A stretch of 64,000 nucleotides of DNA from Atrichornis clamosus (Eukaryota; Chordata; Aves; Passeriformes; Menuridae): the NCBI GenBank assembly GCA_013400975.1, contig WBMZ01008660.1, positions 1-64,000 of the forward strand, given 5' to 3'. The position numbers were made by a program, and so were the translations under genes. The notes beneath the pieces were generated by a model. That model had not been told where the DNA came from, did no database searches, and saw only the letters and a list, made by a program, of their open reading frames with translations. Below, one piece after another: positions 60,959 to 64,000 of the stretch. The first letter of the stretch is position 1. Every line of letters begins with the position of its first letter.

Positions 60959-61515
60959 TCAAAGACTAACTGAATCTATGGACACCCCTCATGTCTACTT
61001 AAGGAACAGCAGGAGATACTCCTGACTCCTTATATTTGCACAAGTCACCTTGGGCTGCATTTTTCTCAGGTGCAGGGAGCTGCTTTGCAGAAACAGTTCG
61101 AATGATCAGGTCTCCAGTGCACTTGAGAATTTTCTTGAGGTAGTTTCTTTACTCAGAGGACTCTCGGGGGGTTGTTTTGGTTTTTTGGGTTTTTTTCCTG
61201 AGCTACCTGGACTCTCAGATAGAACAATCAGTCATCATTTTCCTTTTGGGCCTCCAATTCTCTGCTTTAGCTGCAGCCTTGTGTGGGTGCGTGGGTGCTC
61301 GAGTGTGTGCGTGTGCTGGGCTGAGTGAGTGGGTGTGAGACCTCACTTTTGGTTTTCCTTTTTTTTTGTGTGAAAATCTTTTTCTACAGGTTTTCAAGGG
61401 TTAACCATTGTTTGCTGTACGAATACTTCGATGAATTATATACAGTTTGAATGAAATGTTATTTAAAAAAAAAAACCAAACTGTTGTATCCCATAAAGTT
61501 TATTTTGAATTTTGA
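60959..61515 (+). other. ARMC8: ARMC8 3' UTR, minimal extent
   Basis: Non-coding sequence continues directly after the stop codon. It has T-rich and GT-rich stretches (about 61160-61380) and an A11 run near 61466-61476. The minimal end is set by the CATAAA at 61492-61497 and the T-rich sequence after it. The transcript may extend much further, since AATAAA hexamers occur at about 61834, 62769 and 63400. Confidence 0.6.
61492..61497 (+). promoter_or_regulatory. Candidate proximal poly(A) signal (CATAAA variant)
   Basis: CATAAA followed by AGTTTATTTTGAATTTTGAA, with TGTTTTTAAG about 30 bases further on, is a plausible signal plus U-rich downstream element. It is a variant hexamer, so use is uncertain. 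Confidence 0.4.
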
Positions 61516-61833
61516 ACAGATGAATGTTTTTAAGTAAAATATATGCATTTCTGAACTTCAGCTTAACTTACATTATACTTCCTTTTTAAAGAGAAAACTA
61601 GAGGGAGACTATAGACTCCAAATTCCAAGCAGCACATTCTGTACTGACAAGATCCAAGAGTCCTTTGCCACCATACAAGGTCACCTGGTATCGTGACATG
61701 CTCAGATCCATGGAACGGGTCACCTGGATTGGGTTTGGGTTTCTTTACATTTTTAGAAAACAAGCTCATTCTTCAGGGTTACCATGACTGTTGGCGTCTC
61801 TGGAAAGGAGCAAGTGGCTGCAAGATCAGCAGG

Positions 61834-61839
61834 AATAAA
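61834..61839 (+). promoter_or_regulatory. Candidate poly(A) signal (AATAAA)
   Basis: A canonical hexamer about 880 bases after the stop codon. The downstream sequence (CTCTTGCTTTTCC) is moderately pyrimidine-rich. Confidence 0.25.
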
Positions 61840-62768
61840 CTCTTGCTTTTCCAGCCAGGAACTTGCTCAGCTAAATGCTGAAGGATTGGCTTATGCATGG
61901 TGAGAAAGTTTTGCTGATCACGGATACCAGCAGACCAAATAATGTGTTACAGAACTTACACCTTCCAGAGACTAGAAGAAGCTGGCAAGCAGTGATTAAA
62001 GGATTGCTTTTGTTTCGCATCCTTTATCTCCACAAATAGTTAAGTGACTTCCACATTATTTCCACGAAAGATCAACTGGGTGCATTAAGTTGGGGAAGGG
62101 ATGGAAAAACTGGGAGTTTGGTTTTGTTTTATAGCTCAGTAATGTTGCTACAGATTTTGTGTATATATGCAGATGTACACAGTTGCATGGATTTAGATTC
62201 CTGGATAATTGCTGGGGTGTGACTGCATCCAGAAGCGCTGACGTTCCTGAAGTGGTGCCTGTAGGTGTGGAGAAGGAAACCTGAGTGCAAGCAAGGGGCC
62301 TGTGTGAGGCTGGGCTGCCATGGGACAGCCCAGTGGTTTCCCAAGCTCCTCCAGCAGTTCAGGGCTCTGGCTCTGCCCAGGCCTCTCTCCTGGTGTCAGC
62401 TCAGAGCACAGTTCATAGTCAGGCTCTCCAGGCACTGTATTTACGTAGCACTAACAGGCACTAGAGTTTGCAGCCCATGTCTTAAACCAAATCTTTCTTC
62501 TCTTACACTGAGCCTCAGGAAGGCTGCAACAAGAAGAGAGGTCTGTAACTTTGCTAACCAATTTTGATAAGTATCTAAATCTTTTATTTCTAATCAGAAG
62601 GTCAAATTGTGACAGCCTTACTTTTTTTCCAAGGTAACTATTTGTGTCAGAAAATGTGACCACAGTTTGGCCTGGAAATTGAATGTGCTGTGTATCAGAT
62701 AACTGTTATCACTTGGTTGCAAAGGAGAATATCTACATTTCATGTAACTTCTTCCACTCTCAAAGACA

Positions 62769-62774
62769 AATAAA
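62769..62774 (+). promoter_or_regulatory. Candidate poly(A) signal (AATAAA)
   Basis: A canonical hexamer in CAAATAAAAGTGAG, followed within about 15-25 bases by a T-run (CACTTTTTTCCC). Confidence 0.35.
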
Positions 62775-63399
62775 AGTGAGCACCTGACACTTTTTTCCCA
62801 GGCACTGCAGTAAGTGACTGGCAGTTTTTTAACATCCTTCTGCAAATGTTTCATGATGGACTTTGGGGGTTGAACAAAAGGGAAAGTAAAAGTAAGTGAG
62901 AACTTGTTAAACCTCAGTACCTCAGAAGCAAACTCTTGGTTATAAAATTAATTCAGATATATTTTTGCTTGAACTGAGAAAAAAGTTCTGAGGCAGGTAT
63001 TGTAAATGCAAAACTCTCGGTGGGCATCTCCCTGCTCCATCTGCACTCCCGTCTATGTCTAGGAGCTCAAGTTCTTATCTATCTCTTCTCATCCTTCCCC
63101 AGCTCACATTTCTAAAAGCAAATCTGAGTTTGATTCTGTAGAACTTCGGTGCCTAAAGGTGTTCAGAAAAAAGGTGAGTAAAAGTATCTGCATACAAGTT
63201 TTGAGGTGGTTCCCTAAAATTCTGCCAGAAAAACTAAAAGCCAATGCTCAGACAATCTTGTTGCTACATGAGAACAGTTGACATTTTCCACAGGTATTGA
63301 GAGGACAAACTGTTGGATGAGAACATTTTTACATTCAGTTAAGCTTTGTGAATAATTTTTGATGTTGCTATAGGTATGTACAAAAAGAAGAATACTGTA

Positions 63400-63405
63400 A
63401 ATAAA
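63400..63405 (+). promoter_or_regulatory. Candidate distal poly(A) signal (AATAAA)
   Basis: A canonical hexamer in TGTAAATAAAAAG, preceded by TGTA-type sequence (an upstream UGUA element in mRNA) and followed by TTTTTCTC about 25 bases on. This is the best-formed distal candidate, implying a 3' UTR of about 2.4 kb if used. Confidence 0.4.
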
Positions 63406-64000
63406 AAGAACTTTACCAGAACATCCAGATTTTTCTCACCTTCCTAAAGAAATATGAGCTCTCTGTGCCAGCTTCTCTGCAGCCTGAGGTTCACAGTGGT
63501 TCAGACTTTGCTGGTTGCCCACATCTCTCCCATCTTAATGAGGTAGCAGCAGCTTGTGTATTCCAGGGCTTGCAGAACCAAAGCAAAGGTTGTCTGGACA
63601 TCATAGGGATCACCAGGATTGCTGCTGTTCTTGTGCCATTTCTCTGCTGGAAACCCATCCTGATGGATCTTGATAAGTATTATCCTTTTTACCTCTAGGT
63701 CTAGTGATGGAGTCCTTCTTGCACAGGTTACACATGTCAACAAAGAATAGTTGAACATGGAATTTGGGACACTTGTGGTACCCTTGGCTGCTCCCCACCA
63801 CCTTCGTTCCACATTTGGACTGTCTCTCCCAGACAGAAAATCAAATGAGCCATCATTTGGCTGTTGTTGCAGTCACAGATTTGCATTGTGGCAGTGAAGG
63901 AAGCCAAGTGACCTGCTTAAAGCAGCTTGTGCAAGGATATTCTTAAGGCAAACATCTCCTGTTTTTTAGAATTGATTTTTGCAGTCTTTACCCATTGGAG

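Larger units (their letters stand above)
61516..64000. other. Distal 3' UTR or intergenic sequence, no gene recognised
   Basis: Apart from the candidate poly(A) hexamers, I see no coding exon, RNA gene or named transposon here on either strand. Open frames of 60-103 codons, such as the minus-strand one at 63501-63812, resemble nothing I know. Whether this is an extended ARMC8 3' UTR or intergenic DNA cannot be told from sequence. Confidence 0.7.

Noticed and set aside
1..64000. A previously undescribed system (defence locus, operon, phage, CRISPR)
   Set aside because: The sequence is a single large intron-rich vertebrate gene. There are no closely packed long ORFs, no regularly spaced repeats and no prokaryotic signals.
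61516..64000. Neighbouring gene such as the NME9 locus that lies near or overlaps the ARMC8 3' end in mammals
   Set aside because: I could not recognise any exon of it on the minus strand in this window; the short ORFs present have no thioredoxin or NDK motif.

Overview
This is a vertebrate genomic window, almost certainly from a bird. It contains one complete protein-coding gene on the + strand: ARMC8 (armadillo repeat containing 8, the Gid5-type subunit of the CTLH/GID E3 ubiquitin ligase). All 22 coding exons can be placed, from the ATG at 108 to the TGA at 60956-60958. Their lengths sum to 2022 nt, giving a 673-residue protein, the length I remember for the long mammalian form. Every exon-intron junction has GT at the donor and AG at the acceptor, and no exon carries a frameshift or premature stop, so this is an intact gene and not a processed copy.

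The bird assignment rests on CR1 LINE 3' ends whose sequence runs into the typical ATTCTRTGATT tail, in both orientations (about 24070-24494, 32178-32335, 33312-33403, 47169-47265 and 47290-47600). The gene is also compact, about 61 kb. The wording of the younger CR1 copies looks songbird-like, but that is a weak inference.

Layout: 1 to about 700 is a CpG-rich, TATA-less promoter, 5' UTR and start of intron 1, with a short upstream ORF. From 153 to 33.9 kb there are very large introns (1.9, 12.9, 10.5 and 7.9 kb) around exons 2-5. These introns hold most of the recognisable repeats. From 33.9 to 61 kb the exons are closer together (exons 6-22). From 60959 on there is the 3' UTR with several candidate polyadenylation signals, then about 2.5 kb in which I recognise no further gene.

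I found no CRISPR array, operon, tRNA or rRNA gene, intact mobile element or viral gene, and no evidence for an undescribed system. The best second looks are the very uneven GC3 along the coding sequence (exons 11-12 much richer than exons 3, 19 and 20), the uORF and YY1-like site at the start codon, two introns of 100 nt or less whose retention would truncate the protein, an old amniote repeat fragment in intron 5, and a few long intronic ORFs that are probably chance. Comparisons with human ARMC8 and with repeat consensus sequences are from memory, without alignment.
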